Source: Ktedonobacteraceae bacterium
Lineage (GTDB): Bacteria > Chloroflexota > Ktedonobacteria > Ktedonobacterales > Ktedonobacteraceae
NCBI GenBank assembly: GCA_014896635.1
Contig: JADBKA010000111.1
Span: 1 to 14,511 of the forward strand
Direction of reading: 5' to 3'
DNA: 14,511 nt
Position numbers and translations under genes: made by a program
The notes under the pieces: model-generated
Database searches by the model: none
The model's input: the letters and a program-made list of their open reading frames with translations, nothing else
What the model was told of the DNA's origin: nothing
Shown: positions 1-6,622 of the stretch, piece after piece
How the letters are laid out: every line of letters begins with the position of its first letter
Position numbering within the stretch: position 1 is the stretch's first letter

Positions 1-64
1 CTTCACAATGTTATACTTTTAACTGCATTAACACATATTGATACTTTCCTTCGAGGAGATTCGC

Positions 65-1276
65 ATGCTGAGAGAAGTGCAAGATGCCGGCAGCACCGTT
101 CGTTTGAAGGCCCGTCTGCCACTTTTTTTGCTGGCTATGGCAATCGTGATAGTGGTCTCTGGCTGTACTGGACCCGCACCAGGGTCCAGTCAGGCTGCAA
201 ATGGGGGAGCGATTTCGACCTCTCCAAAAGCCACTCCTACTGCCAGCCCGTCCCCATCCCCAACGCCAACACCGCAGCCAACAAAACCCGCCGTCGTTCA
301 GGTACAGACAACGGTCATTGCAAGCAGGCTCACCATCCCCTGGGGGCTGGCCTTTCTCCCCGATGGGCGCGCGTTGATTTCCGAGCGCACAGGCAACCTG
401 CTGCTGATGGATGCGACAGGGAAAACGAGTGTTGTCCAGAAGTTGCCTCAGCGAGGATTCGGCGAGGGTGGCCTGCTCGGTATTGCCATCTCTCCCACCT
501 ACGCGCAGGATAAATTGATCTATGCCTATTTCTCAAGCGGGGCAGATAACCGCGTCGTCCGTTTCCAGATAGGACAGACGCCGCGCGTGATTCTGAGTGG
601 TATTCCTGTCGCCGGCAATCATAACGGCGGTAGAATCGCTTTCGGACCCGATGGCAAGCTCTACATTGGCACAGGTGACGCTGCTAACCCCCCGAACTCG
701 CAGAATCTCCAGTCGCTGGGCGGCAAGATTCTCCGCATCAACCCCGATGGCAGCATTCCCGCCGACAATCCTTTCCCCGGCAGCCCTGTCTACTCCTATG
801 GACATCGCAATGTACAGGGATTGGCCTGGGACGCCAATGGACAACTCTATGCAACGGAGTTTGGACAGAATCGATTCGACGAAGTGAACAAAATTCTGCC
901 GGGGAAAAACTATGGCTGGCCCCTGGTCGAAGGCATGGGCAACGATGCCAGATTCGTCAATCCGCTGATCACCTTCGCCACAGCGGAAGCTTCACCGAGT
1001 GGCGCAACGTTTCTCCTGAACGGCAACATCCCGCAGTGGGAGGGCAGCTTCTTCATGGCTTCGCTCAAAGGGCAGCGCATCTGGCGCCTGCGCTTTGGCC
1101 CCAACGGAGAAATCCAGAAGAAAGAGATCCTGTTACAGGGTCAGTTTGGCCGCCTGCGCCATGTGACACAGGCGCCCGACGGCTCGCTGTGGATCATGAC
1201 CAATAACAGAGATGGGCGCGGCAACCCGGTCGCTGCCGATGATCGTATTATCCGCCTGGGTCCTGCTCAGCAATAA
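65..1276 (+). CDS. Lipoprotein of the PQQ-dependent glucose/sorbosone dehydrogenase family
   Basis: A 403-residue predicted lipoprotein. The ATG at 65 is preferred over an in-frame TTG at 38 because GAGGAG (53-58) sits 6 bases upstream. The N-terminus has basic residues, a hydrophobic stretch and a lipobox ending at Cys34 (VVSGC), so the mature protein should be lipid-anchored outside the membrane. A Pro/Ser/Thr-rich linker (about residues 50-75) leads to a beta-propeller domain from about residue 83: IPWGLAFLPDG, GGLLGIAISP, HNGGRIAFGPDGKLYIGTGD with His186 at the place of the catalytic His of soluble glucose dehydrogenase, YGHRNVQGLAW (about 245-255), EFGQNRFDEVN and KNYGWP. The family oxidises sugars or other alcohols with PQQ and calcium; the substrate here cannot be read from sequence, and many homologues are uncharacterised. 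It is monocistronic, with a strong terminator just downstream. Confidence 0.9.
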   Translation: MLREVQDAGSTVRLKARLPLFLLAMAIVIVVSGCTGPAPGSSQAANGGAISTSPKATPTASPSPSPTPTPQPTKPAVVQVQTTVIASRLTIPWGLAFLPDGRALISERTGNLLLMDATGKTSVVQKLPQRGFGEGGLLGIAISPTYAQDKLIYAYFSSGADNRVVRFQIGQTPRVILSGIPVAGNHNGGRIAFGPDGKLYIGTGDAANPPNSQNLQSLGGKILRINPDGSIPADNPFPGSPVYSYGHRNVQGLAWDANGQLYATEFGQNRFDEVNKILPGKNYGWPLVEGMGNDARFVNPLITFATAEASPSGATFLLNGNIPQWEGSFFMASLKGQRIWRLRFGPNGEIQKKEILLQGQFGRLRHVTQAPDGSLWIMTNNRDGRGNPVAADDRIIRLGPAQQ

Positions 1277-1285
1277 TAGCAAAAC

Positions 1286-1328
1286 AAGAGAGGTGCGGGA
1301 GGGCCTGGTCCTCTCGCACCTCTTTTCC
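1286..1328 (+). terminator. Rho-independent terminator after the sugar dehydrogenase gene
   Basis: A 14-bp stem pairs 1289-1302 with 1310-1323, with a single G-T pair and a 7-base loop, and is followed by a TTTT-containing tract (1323-1326). It lies about 10 bases after the stop codon. The stem is long and GC-rich, as expected for an intrinsic terminator. Confidence 0.9.
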
Positions 1329-1396
1329 TATTAAGCCAACACCTATGGAACTTCTGCTCATCGCCCTTTGGATGGATTTGATATGATTAGTCCAGG

Positions 1397-1425
1397 CTGA
1401 AATAGCCAGTGAATCCACGTATAGT
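1397..1425 (+). promoter_or_regulatory. Candidate promoter of the LOG-family gene
   Basis: CTGAAA (1397-1402, 4 of 6 matches to TTGACA) is 17 bases from TATAGT (1420-1425, 5 of 6 matches to TATAAT). A second AT-rich hexamer, TATATA (1425-1430), overlaps. The predicted transcript would start near 1432, just before the 1438-1456 palindrome, giving a leader of about 65 bases. Confidence 0.45.
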
Positions 1426-1437
1426 ATATAAAGTAAA

Positions 1438-1456
1438 GGGCGCAAAAATTGCGCCC
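1438..1456. promoter_or_regulatory. Perfect 8+8 palindrome in the leader of the LOG-family gene
   Basis: GGGCGCAA and TTGCGCCC form a perfect inverted repeat around AAA. It lies between the candidate promoter (1397-1425) and the ATG at 1499. It could be a repressor operator near the transcription start or an RNA hairpin in the 5' leader. No T-run follows, so it is not an ordinary terminator. Confidence 0.5.
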
Positions 1457-1498
1457 GCTAAATTGTTAAAAAGCTGGAAAGGCAACATTGTTTATCTT

Positions 1499-2086
1499 AT
1501 GCGTCGTATTTGTGTGTTTACAGGATCAAACAAGGGCATACATCAGGAATACGAGCAGGCAGCACAGGCGCTTGGCCAGGAACTGGTCAGACGGGGGCTG
1601 GGGCTGGTCTATGGGGGAGCCAGCGTTGGCCTGATGGGGGTACTGGCCGATGCAGTGCTGTCGGCGGGAGGAGAAGCTATCGGTGTAATCCCGCGCGCAC
1701 TGTTCAAACGCGAAGTGGGCCATACTCGCCTGACGGAACTGCATAGCGTCGGGAGCATGCATGAACGCAAAGCACTGATGGCCGACCTGGCCGACGGTTT
1801 TATCGCGCTGCCCGGCGGTTTTGGCACTTTCGATGAACTCTTTGAGATTACCACCTGGGCGCAGATCGGGCTGCACAGCAAACCTATCGGGCTGCTCAAC
1901 GTCGCGCACTACTTTGAGCCGCTCAAGGCGCTTGTCCAGCATGCCGTGAATGAAGGTTTCATTCACCCATCGCATGCCCGCCTGCTCATCGAGAGAACCA
2001 CCCCCGCTGAACTGCTCGACGCGCTGGCCGCCTTTGAGCCACAACCTGCTCATGAAAAATGGATGGACCAGGCGCCCGAAAGATAA
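1499..2086 (+). CDS. LOG-family protein (nucleoside 5'-monophosphate phosphoribohydrolase)
   Basis: 195 residues from the ATG at 1499, the start matching the family's usual beginning (MRRICVFTGSN, where relatives have CVFCGSS). A GGAAAGG purine run (1476-1482) is 16 bases upstream, somewhat far; an in-frame GTG at 1409 would add 30 residues unlike the family. The Rossmann-type fold shows VYGGASVGLMG (about 38-47), the Arg-Lys pair in MHERK (90-91), and the signature PGGFGTFDE (105-113) that carries the catalytic Glu. Family members cleave the ribose-5-phosphate from cytokinin nucleotides or AMP-like substrates; in bacteria without cytokinin signalling they are often annotated as lysine decarboxylase by mistake. 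The physiological substrate here is unknown. It has its own candidate promoter and an operator-like palindrome. Confidence 0.9.
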   Translation: MRRICVFTGSNKGIHQEYEQAAQALGQELVRRGLGLVYGGASVGLMGVLADAVLSAGGEAIGVIPRALFKREVGHTRLTELHSVGSMHERKALMADLADGFIALPGGFGTFDELFEITTWAQIGLHSKPIGLLNVAHYFEPLKALVQHAVNEGFIHPSHARLLIERTTPAELLDALAAFEPQPAHEKWMDQAPER

Positions 2087-2210
2087 AAAGACACTCTTCA
2101 CATGTCACGGGCAAGTGGCTATACTGATCTTATGGCCGGGCAGCAATTCCGTCTTTGACAGGAATTTGCCCTCTCGATTCGTCACCATCGTCGCCCTGTA
2201 TCCGTTTCAT

Positions 2211-2216
2211 TACAAT
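2211..2216 (+). promoter_or_regulatory. Possible -10 box of the response regulator gene
   Basis: TACAAT at 2211-2216 matches the -10 form seen at other starts in this window and lies 51 bases before the ATG at 2267. No good -35 hexamer is seen at 16-18 bases upstream, so this is weak. Confidence 0.3.
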
Positions 2217-2266
2217 AAGTATTCTCTGGTGAATCTTTCATCGCTTGTATTCTTGAGAAGGAGTCA

Positions 2267-2698
2267 ATGATGCGGGAGGTCATTCCGCCAGCAGCACAAA
2301 GCCTACGCAATACCACTATTCTGATCGTCGAAGATGACACGGCCATCAGCCAGTTTCTTCAGCAGCTCATTGAGGCCGAAACCCCCTATCACACTGTCGC
2401 CATAGATGACGGCAAGAAAGCACTGGAGCAGGCAGCTAAGATTCAACCCTGTTTGATGCTGCTTGATTACTGGCTACCGGGCATGAGTGGCCTGGAACTC
2501 TACGATCATCTTCAGCAGCAAGAAGAGACGCGCGGTATCCCCACTATTATGATGAGCGCCAGCCTGCCTGTCGAGGAACTGGTCAGGCGCGGGATCTACC
2601 AACTGCGTAAACCTATGGACATCGGCGGCGTCATACGCATGATTACTCATGCGCTGGCAACCTATGAAGAGAAACAGTTGCAGGAACAGTACCACTGA
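2267..2698 (+). CDS. Single-domain response regulator (CheY-like receiver)
   Basis: 143 residues consisting of one receiver domain and no output domain. Visible landmarks are the acidic pair Glu22-Asp23 (ILIVEDD), the phospho-acceptor Asp67 (LMLLDYWLPGMSG), Ser97 in the Thr/Ser position (MMSAS) and Lys115 (RKP). All switch residues are present, so it should accept a phosphate. AAGGAG (2258-2263) is 3 bases from the first ATG (2267) and 6 from the second (2270); the second may be the real start, a difference of one residue. Such proteins act by protein-protein contact or relay a phosphate to another partner. No kinase is adjacent; the nearest, at the right edge, is 11 kb away. It lies 140 bases upstream of ftsZ in the same direction, but ftsZ has its own -10 candidate. 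Confidence 0.92.
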   Translation: MMREVIPPAAQSLRNTTILIVEDDTAISQFLQQLIEAETPYHTVAIDDGKKALEQAAKIQPCLMLLDYWLPGMSGLELYDHLQQQEETRGIPTIMMSASLPVEELVRRGIYQLRKPMDIGGVIRMITHALATYEEKQLQEQYH

Positions 2699-2787
2699 GA
2701 CGTTACCGGGGTAAGCAGGGGAAATCTAGCCGGCAACGACAGGCATGGCAGAAAGCGGATGGCGGTAGTACAGAGGCTTGACATGCT

Positions 2788-2796
2788 TGTTACAAT
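2788..2796 (+). promoter_or_regulatory. Candidate extended -10 promoter of ftsZ
   Basis: TGTTACAAT combines the TGn extension with a TACAAT -10 box, 42 bases before the ATG at 2839. A perfect TTGACA at 2778-2783 is only 7 bases from TACAAT and cannot serve as its -35 box. Confidence 0.5.
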
Positions 2797-2838
2797 GCGC
2801 ATGAGAGCTTCTTTACCCGGAAACCTTAACGAGAGGAA

Positions 2839-4326
2839 ATGGGGGAGTACATGCAGCCATTATCTCATGATGCATACAAGCGTGATGGCGCCTCACAGAT
2901 CTGGGCAGGCAATGCAGAGGCCAGGCCCGAAGTAGACGCAGAGCAAGAGGACCAATGGGCCATACTGCGGCAGGAGGTGGAAGAAGAGGGGATGCAACGG
3001 ATGGAAGAGCCTGCTCGATCAGATTGGGACCGGCGCGATACGGATGAAGAACGCATTTCTTCCCTCTCATCTCTCGATGAGCTTGTCCAGGCTACTCACA
3101 ACGTGGATATCGTCGTTGCAGGCGTAGGCGGCGGCGGCATGAATGCGGTTAACCGCATGATTGATACGCATGTGAGAGGTGTGCGCTACATCGCTATGAA
3201 CACCGATGCCCAGGTGCTCGCGCTTTCGCAGGCGTCGCAACGCATTTGTCTCGGACAGCACCATACCAAAGGATTGGGAGCCGGCGGTATTGCGGCAGTC
3301 GGGATGCGAGCCGCGACAGAGAGCGCCGCTGAGATTCGCGCGGCCCTGGGTGATGCCGACCTGGTTTTTATCGCAGCCGGCCTGGGTGGCGGCACCGGCA
3401 CAGGCGCCGCTCCCGTCATCGCCTCTATCGCCAAAAAACTGGGGGCGCTGACCGTTGGTATCGTCACCTTTCCGTTCACCTTCGAGGGAACGCGGCGCAG
3501 GCGCGTTGCCGAACAGGGTCTGGCCGATTTGAAGGCTGAAATTGATGCACTGATCACCGTTCCCAACGACCGCCTCCTGACTACTGTAGCGCGTGAATGC
3601 AATCTATCAGAAGCTTTCAAAGTTGCGGATGATGTGCTGCGCCAGGGCGTACAGGGTATCGCCGAGGTGATCAATGTACCGGGGATGGTCAACGTAGACT
3701 TTGCCGACGTGCGCAGCGTGCTGCGTGAGTCAGGTACCGCTCTGATGAGCATTGGACAGGGACGGGGGCGCAATCGCGCTCAACAGGCTGCGGAAGAGGC
3801 TATCGCCGGAGGCTTCCTCAACGTGACCATTCGCGGTGCGCAGCGCGTCCTCTTCAACATCAGTGGCGGCGAAGATATGACGCTCTTTGAGGTCAATGAG
3901 GTCGCAGAACGTATCGGCGAAGCGGTAGACAGCGCAGCAGATATCACCTTCGGCGCTGTTATTGATCCTTCGTTAAGCGATATGTTGCGTGTGACGTTGA
4001 TTGCTGCCGGTATGGAAGGATCATTGCCTGGGCAGAGCGAAGGCCAACGTGGCGAACGCCCGCGCACGTTCGTTTCTGGCGCAACGGGTACAACGCCCGC
4101 ACTCCCCCCGCTCTCACCGCGCGCTTCGCGTCTGCCAGGGACACCATCACCTGCCATGCCGTCGCAACTTCCGCCGGTGCGGCAGCCGCGGCAACCGTCT
4201 CCCCCTCCGCGCCAGCAGCGTCCCCTCAACGATCTACGCGGCAGCAACCGTAACTCCGGGCAGCGTAAGGATGTTCGCGGCGACGATGATGATGCTATCG
4301 ACATCCCGCCGTTTATGAAACGGTAG
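2839..4326 (+). CDS. ftsZ: Cell division protein FtsZ with long N-terminal extension
   Basis: 495-residue tubulin-like GTPase that polymerises into the division ring. The GTPase core begins about residue 88 (VVAGVGGGGMNAVNRM), followed by MNTDAQ, the tubulin signature AGLGGGTGTGAAPVIA (180-195), FPFTFEG, VPNDRLL, and the T7 synergy loop NVDFADV with Asn285, Asp287 and Asp290, so GTP hydrolysis residues are intact. A Pro/Gln/Arg-rich linker of about 85 residues (397-483) leads to a C-terminal peptide DIDIPPFMKR-like end (AIDIPPFMKR), the tail that contacts FtsA/SepF-type membrane tethers. Unusual is an acidic 80-odd-residue extension before the core, where most FtsZ have 10-30. Starts at 2839 (GAGAGG close upstream) and at 2851 (GGGGGAG 3 bases upstream) are both possible, differing by 4 residues. 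No other division or cell-wall gene is nearby. Confidence 0.96.
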   Translation: MGEYMQPLSHDAYKRDGASQIWAGNAEARPEVDAEQEDQWAILRQEVEEEGMQRMEEPARSDWDRRDTDEERISSLSSLDELVQATHNVDIVVAGVGGGGMNAVNRMIDTHVRGVRYIAMNTDAQVLALSQASQRICLGQHHTKGLGAGGIAAVGMRAATESAAEIRAALGDADLVFIAAGLGGGTGTGAAPVIASIAKKLGALTVGIVTFPFTFEGTRRRRVAEQGLADLKAEIDALITVPNDRLLTTVARECNLSEAFKVADDVLRQGVQGIAEVINVPGMVNVDFADVRSVLRESGTALMSIGQGRGRNRAQQAAEEAIAGGFLNVTIRGAQRVLFNISGGEDMTLFEVNEVAERIGEAVDSAADITFGAVIDPSLSDMLRVTLIAAGMEGSLPGQSEGQRGERPRTFVSGATGTTPALPPLSPRASRLPGTPSPAMPSQLPPVRQPRQPSPPPRQQRPLNDLRGSNRNSGQRKDVRGDDDDAIDIPPFMKR

Positions 4327-4354
4327 GCAGGAATCTACCTCTGATCCTCCTGCC
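4326..4354. terminator. Weak hairpin between convergent ftsZ and the KGG-repeat gene
   Basis: GGCAGGA (4326-4332) pairs with TCCTGCC (4348-4354) over a 15-base loop directly at the ftsZ stop codon. No T-run follows on either strand, so termination here is only a possibility. Confidence 0.35.
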
Positions 4355-4364
4355 TGGCGAAGAA

Positions 4365-4655
4365 TCAGCTCTGCGCGGATTCGGGCGGACCTGACTCTAA
4401 TGTGGAACGCCCTTTTTCGCCCCCTTTTTTGCCAATCCTGGAATAGAACTCCGGCCCCCGTTGCCGTCTGGTCGCTTCTCCCCCTTTTTTCCCTATCCGC
4501 GCATAGAAGCCTGGTCCCCGCTTCTCTCGGACGGCTTCGCCCCCCTTCTTGCCAATCCTGGAATAGAACTCCGGCCCATACTTCTCGCGTACAGCCTGCC
4601 CACCATGCCTGGCATTCTCCGATCCCGGCTCAGGCCCCCGCCTGTTGTTCGCCAT
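4365..4655 (-). CDS. KGG-repeat (stress-induced) small hydrophilic protein
   Basis: 96 residues from the ATG at 4655-4653. The start is set by AGAGGTGG, 8 bases upstream on the minus strand; an upstream in-frame ATG at 4706 lacks such a site and adds a Cys/Lys-rich segment foreign to the family. The protein is almost wholly a 20-residue tandem repeat: GPEFYSRIGKKGGEAVREKR, then GPGFYARIGKKGGEATRRQR, then a third copy ending in GGEKGR, with a degenerate half-repeat (SENARHGGQAVREKY) in front. These glycine-lysine repeats match the KGG motif of general-stress proteins related to B. subtilis GsiB and E. coli YciG, which are soluble, likely disordered and induced by starvation or desiccation. The biochemical role is not settled. 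It follows larB by 116 bases in the same direction. Confidence 0.85.
   Translation of the reverse strand: MANNRRGPEPGSENARHGGQAVREKYGPEFYSRIGKKGGEAVREKRGPGFYARIGKKGGEATRRQRGPEFYSRIGKKGGEKGRSTLESGPPESAQS
4429..4577 (-). repeat. 60-bp tandem repeats inside the KGG gene
   Basis: The repeats have a 60-bp period. The first and third units share an identical 27-base block (4431-4457 and 4551-4577, exactly 120 apart), while the middle unit has diverged (GPGFYARI against GPEFYSRI). Confidence 0.85.
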
Positions 4656-4771
4656 AGCAGGTCCCACCTCTCTTTTACTTTGCTTCTTACAACCACACTG
4701 GCTCAACAGACAAAGCGGTGAGACATTCGTGACTTACAGAACATCTCGCTGCTTCCCTACTGCGACTGTCG

Positions 4772-5461
4772 TCATTCTCGCTGTGTTCGCGCCTGGGCCA
4801 CGCGGTTCGCAATCAGCCCGGCAGTGATGCCGGCGCCGACGCCATTATCAATGTTAACGACCGAGAGGCCCGGCGCGCACGTCTGTAACATCGAAAGTAA
4901 GGCGGCTACACCCCTGCCGCCCAGTCCATAGCCAACCGACGTTGGCAAGCCAATTACAGGAACCGGAGCCAGCCCCGCTACAACCGATGGCAGCGCCCCA
5001 TCCATGCCGGCGGCAACGATGATGGCATCTACCCCCTCGACCAGCAGCTCGTGCAATGGCTCCATCAGCCGATGCAGGCCCGCAACCCCCACATCATAAA
5101 TACATGTGACGCGGCAACCCATCTCTTCAGCTATCAGAGCCGCCTCCTCGGCAACTGGAACATCAGACGTGCCGGCACTGATCACGCCGACGTGTCCTCC
5201 CGTGTCTCTCCGCACATAACCAGGACGATAAATGACCATCGCACGGGCAGTTTCGCGCGTACGGATCGTGTACTCGCGAAATGCTTCCTGGATCGGCACA
5301 AACGCCTCAGCCGGTATCCGGCTAATCACTGCGCGTCCTGCACCATCCAGCAATTCGCGGGCCATAGCGATGATCTGCGCCGTGCTTTTCGTTTCTCCAA
5401 AGATGACTTCCGGCGCACCTTTGCGCTGCTCCCGTCCGGGGTCAGGACGGATCTCTCTCAC
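4772..5461 (-). CDS. larB: LarB, nickel-pincer cofactor biosynthesis (pyridinium carboxylase)
   Basis: 229 residues. The GTG at 5461 is chosen over a GTG at 5467 because GAGG (5472-5469) is 7 bases from the former and 1 from the latter. LarB carboxylates and hydrolyses nicotinate adenine dinucleotide, the first step of the nickel-pincer nucleotide cofactor made by LarB, LarE and LarC for lactate racemase and other epimerases. The short N-terminal part (RKGAPEVIFGETKS) is followed by a PurE-like domain: VGVISAGTSDVPVAEEA, IYDVGVAGLHRL, IIVAAGMDGALPSVVAG, GLPTSVGYG, and near the C-terminus the conserved cysteine in LQTCAPGL followed by VVNIDNGVGAG. The length is slightly below the usual 245 or so. 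No larC, larE or racemase lies in this window, so its partners must be elsewhere. PurE itself is excluded by the C-terminal motif and N-terminal arm. Confidence 0.92.
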   Translation of the reverse strand: MREIRPDPGREQRKGAPEVIFGETKSTAQIIAMARELLDGAGRAVISRIPAEAFVPIQEAFREYTIRTRETARAMVIYRPGYVRRDTGGHVGVISAGTSDVPVAEEAALIAEEMGCRVTCIYDVGVAGLHRLMEPLHELLVEGVDAIIVAAGMDGALPSVVAGLAPVPVIGLPTSVGYGLGGRGVAALLSMLQTCAPGLSVVNIDNGVGAGITAGLIANRVAQARTQRE

Positions 5462-5478
5462 AAACACACCTCAAGTCT

Positions 5479-5508
5479 ATTGTTTTACGCTTATTATCCA
5501 TCTGTCAA
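5479..5508 (-). promoter_or_regulatory. Possible larB promoter
   Basis: On the minus strand TTGACA (5508-5503) is followed after 18 bases by AACAAT (5484-5479). The start site would be close to 5472, giving a very short leader that begins at the ribosome-binding site. Confidence 0.35.
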
Positions 5509-5517
5509 TCCTGCACC

Positions 5518-5552
5518 TGCTGATAGTGTAACACAGTTTAATACTATCAGCA
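5518..5552. promoter_or_regulatory. 10-bp inverted repeat upstream of larB
   Basis: TGCTGATAGT (5518-5527) and ACTATCAGCA (5543-5552) are perfect inverted copies, half-site centres 25 bases apart. A smaller odd palindrome GTGTAACAC (5526-5534) overlaps. The site sits just upstream of the candidate larB -35 box and looks like a regulator-binding site. No regulator gene is adjacent. Confidence 0.45.
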
Positions 5553-5716
5553 AGGTTCACACCTCTCTACCAGGCAGCCAGACAAGGCAGGATTGTGATA
5601 CCCACCCTTACCGAGTTCAATCTGTCTCCTTTAAAGGAAGAAAGAAAGCAAGAAAGAGGATTCAACAGGAAATGACTTCCCGCAGCTAATGCGAATGGCG
5701 GATCTCCCACACAGTC

Positions 5717-5759
5717 AAAAAAGAGGCCCGGCCTACTGTATAGCGTGCTGGACCTCTTT
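5717..5759 (-). terminator. Rho-independent terminator of the gtrA-like gene
   Basis: A 13-base stem pairs 5720-5732 with 5747-5759, with one C-A mismatch and one G-T pair, and a 14-base loop. On the minus strand it ends in six T (complement of 5717-5722). It lies 12 bases after the gtrA-like stop codon. Confidence 0.85.
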
Positions 5760-5771
5760 CTCTCTGTTTTG

Positions 5772-6374
5772 CTAATGGATTCCTACGCGCAGCCGGCGGT
5801 AGGTAAAGAGGTGATGAAAGGTGAAGTTGTAGAACAGTACCAGGATCAACGCCGTCGCCTGGGCGATGATCGCCGGCAGGTGAGCCAGGAAGATCAGCAC
5901 AAACTGGATCAGGTAGGTCAGCAGTGTACCGCCAATGGCGGTGAGGTGGAAACGAGCACAACGTGCAAACCAGGATCGTTTATGTCCATCGAGATGACGG
6001 AACGTAAAGTAATCGTTTGGGATGAAATTTGCCATTATTGAGAGTTCAGAGGCAAAAACAAAAGCAATAGCATTGTGTAAAACGATATTTACCGGCAGTT
6101 TTATCCCATGCATAATTGTCGCATAGACTATCAGATTCACCAGCGCAGCACACCCGCCGATAAAAGCGAATGAGAAGAAACGCTGCACCCAGACGGCCCG
6201 TCCACCACTCATACGATCAACAATGTCAAGCGCCCGGTTGACAATTGCCCAGGGCGTTGGCCGGTAACTTGGCAGTGAACCTGCTGGCCGGACACGGACA
6301 GGCTGTCCCTCCAGAGCATCTAATGCTTCAGAGCCAACCTCCTCCAGGTTACGTTCTAACAAAGACTGTTCCAT
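5772..6374 (-). CDS. GtrA-like membrane protein
   Basis: 200 residues, starting at an ATG (6374) with GGAG 5 bases upstream. After a soluble N-terminal arm of about 60 residues there are four predicted membrane segments, about 66-88, 96-118, 141-164 and 167-186, matching the GtrA fold. The family landmarks are the first helix RFFSFAFIGGCAALVNLIVY, the loop NDYFTFR (120-126) and the final FYNFTFHHLFTYRR. GtrA proteins are thought to help move polyprenyl-phosphate-linked sugars across the membrane for cell-surface polysaccharide or O-antigen modification, or to form small complexes with glycosyltransferases; none is adjacent here. The extended N-terminal arm is longer than in the minimal 120-130 residue members. 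It is transcribed alone, with its own terminator. Confidence 0.87.
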   Translation of the reverse strand: MEQSLLERNLEEVGSEALDALEGQPVRVRPAGSLPSYRPTPWAIVNRALDIVDRMSGGRAVWVQRFFSFAFIGGCAALVNLIVYATIMHGIKLPVNIVLHNAIAFVFASELSIMANFIPNDYFTFRHLDGHKRSWFARCARFHLTAIGGTLLTYLIQFVLIFLAHLPAIIAQATALILVLFYNFTFHHLFTYRRLRVGIH

Positions 6375-6533
6375 GAAATCTCCACAATTTCCGATTTACA
6401 GGGCCTGATTTCCTATCTGGCAGTGGTCAAATCTGCTCCTGCCAGCATTGCTGCTAGCGAGAGCACGTCAATTCCTTTGACATTGCCTACAGACAATAAA
6501 ACGGCCTGTTCAACCGTGTGGTAACAAAAGGAC

Positions 6534-6579
6534 AAAAAGGGGGGCCAGGGGGGCTGGTCATCTCCTGAACCTCCCTTTT
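6534..6579 (-). terminator. Terminator of the HAD hydrolase gene, GC-rich repeat-like
   Basis: On the minus strand an imperfect stem pairs AAAAGGGAGG with CCCCCCTTTT and CAGG with CCTG, ending in five T (complement of 6534-6538). It begins about 45 bases beyond the HAD stop codon. The CCAGGGGGGCTGG core resembles the dispersed palindromic repeats elsewhere in the window. Confidence 0.6.
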
Positions 6580-6622
6580 CCGTTAAGTTGACGTCAAAAA
6601 GGGGTACCTTCTGATTCACCCG

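Larger units (their letters stand above)
5462..5771. other. Intergenic region between larB and the gtrA-like gene
   Basis: About 310 bases without a supported gene. It holds the larB promoter region and inverted repeat (5479-5552), a purine-rich stretch (5633-5663) with no recognised role, and the terminator of the gtrA-like gene (5717-5759). Reading frames crossing it lack family features. Confidence 0.6.

Noticed and set aside
38..64. TTG start adding 9 residues to the sugar dehydrogenase lipoprotein
   Set aside because: The ATG at 65 has a good ribosome-binding site at the right distance, and the longer form puts acidic residues in front of the signal peptide.
2155..2160. TTGACA upstream of the receiver gene
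   Set aside because: No acceptable -10 hexamer at 16-18 bases; likely chance.
2778..2783. Perfect TTGACA before ftsZ
   Set aside because: Only 7 bases from TACAAT, and no -10 match 16-18 bases downstream; not usable as a -35 box with that element.
3186..4304. Long open frames on the minus strand opposite ftsZ
   Set aside because: Antisense to an intact ftsZ; Ser/Arg/Ala-rich composition typical of shadow frames.
4429..4577. Evenly spaced repeats as a possible CRISPR array
   Set aside because: The 60-bp units are in-frame coding repeats of a KGG protein; there are no unique spacers.
5051..5689. 212-codon plus-strand frame across larB and its upstream gap
   Set aside because: Antisense to larB with no motifs; His/Ser/Arg-rich shadow.
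6413..6619. 68-codon minus-strand frame between the gtrA-like and HAD genes
   Set aside because: Passes through the HAD terminator hairpin and has no ribosome-binding site or family features.
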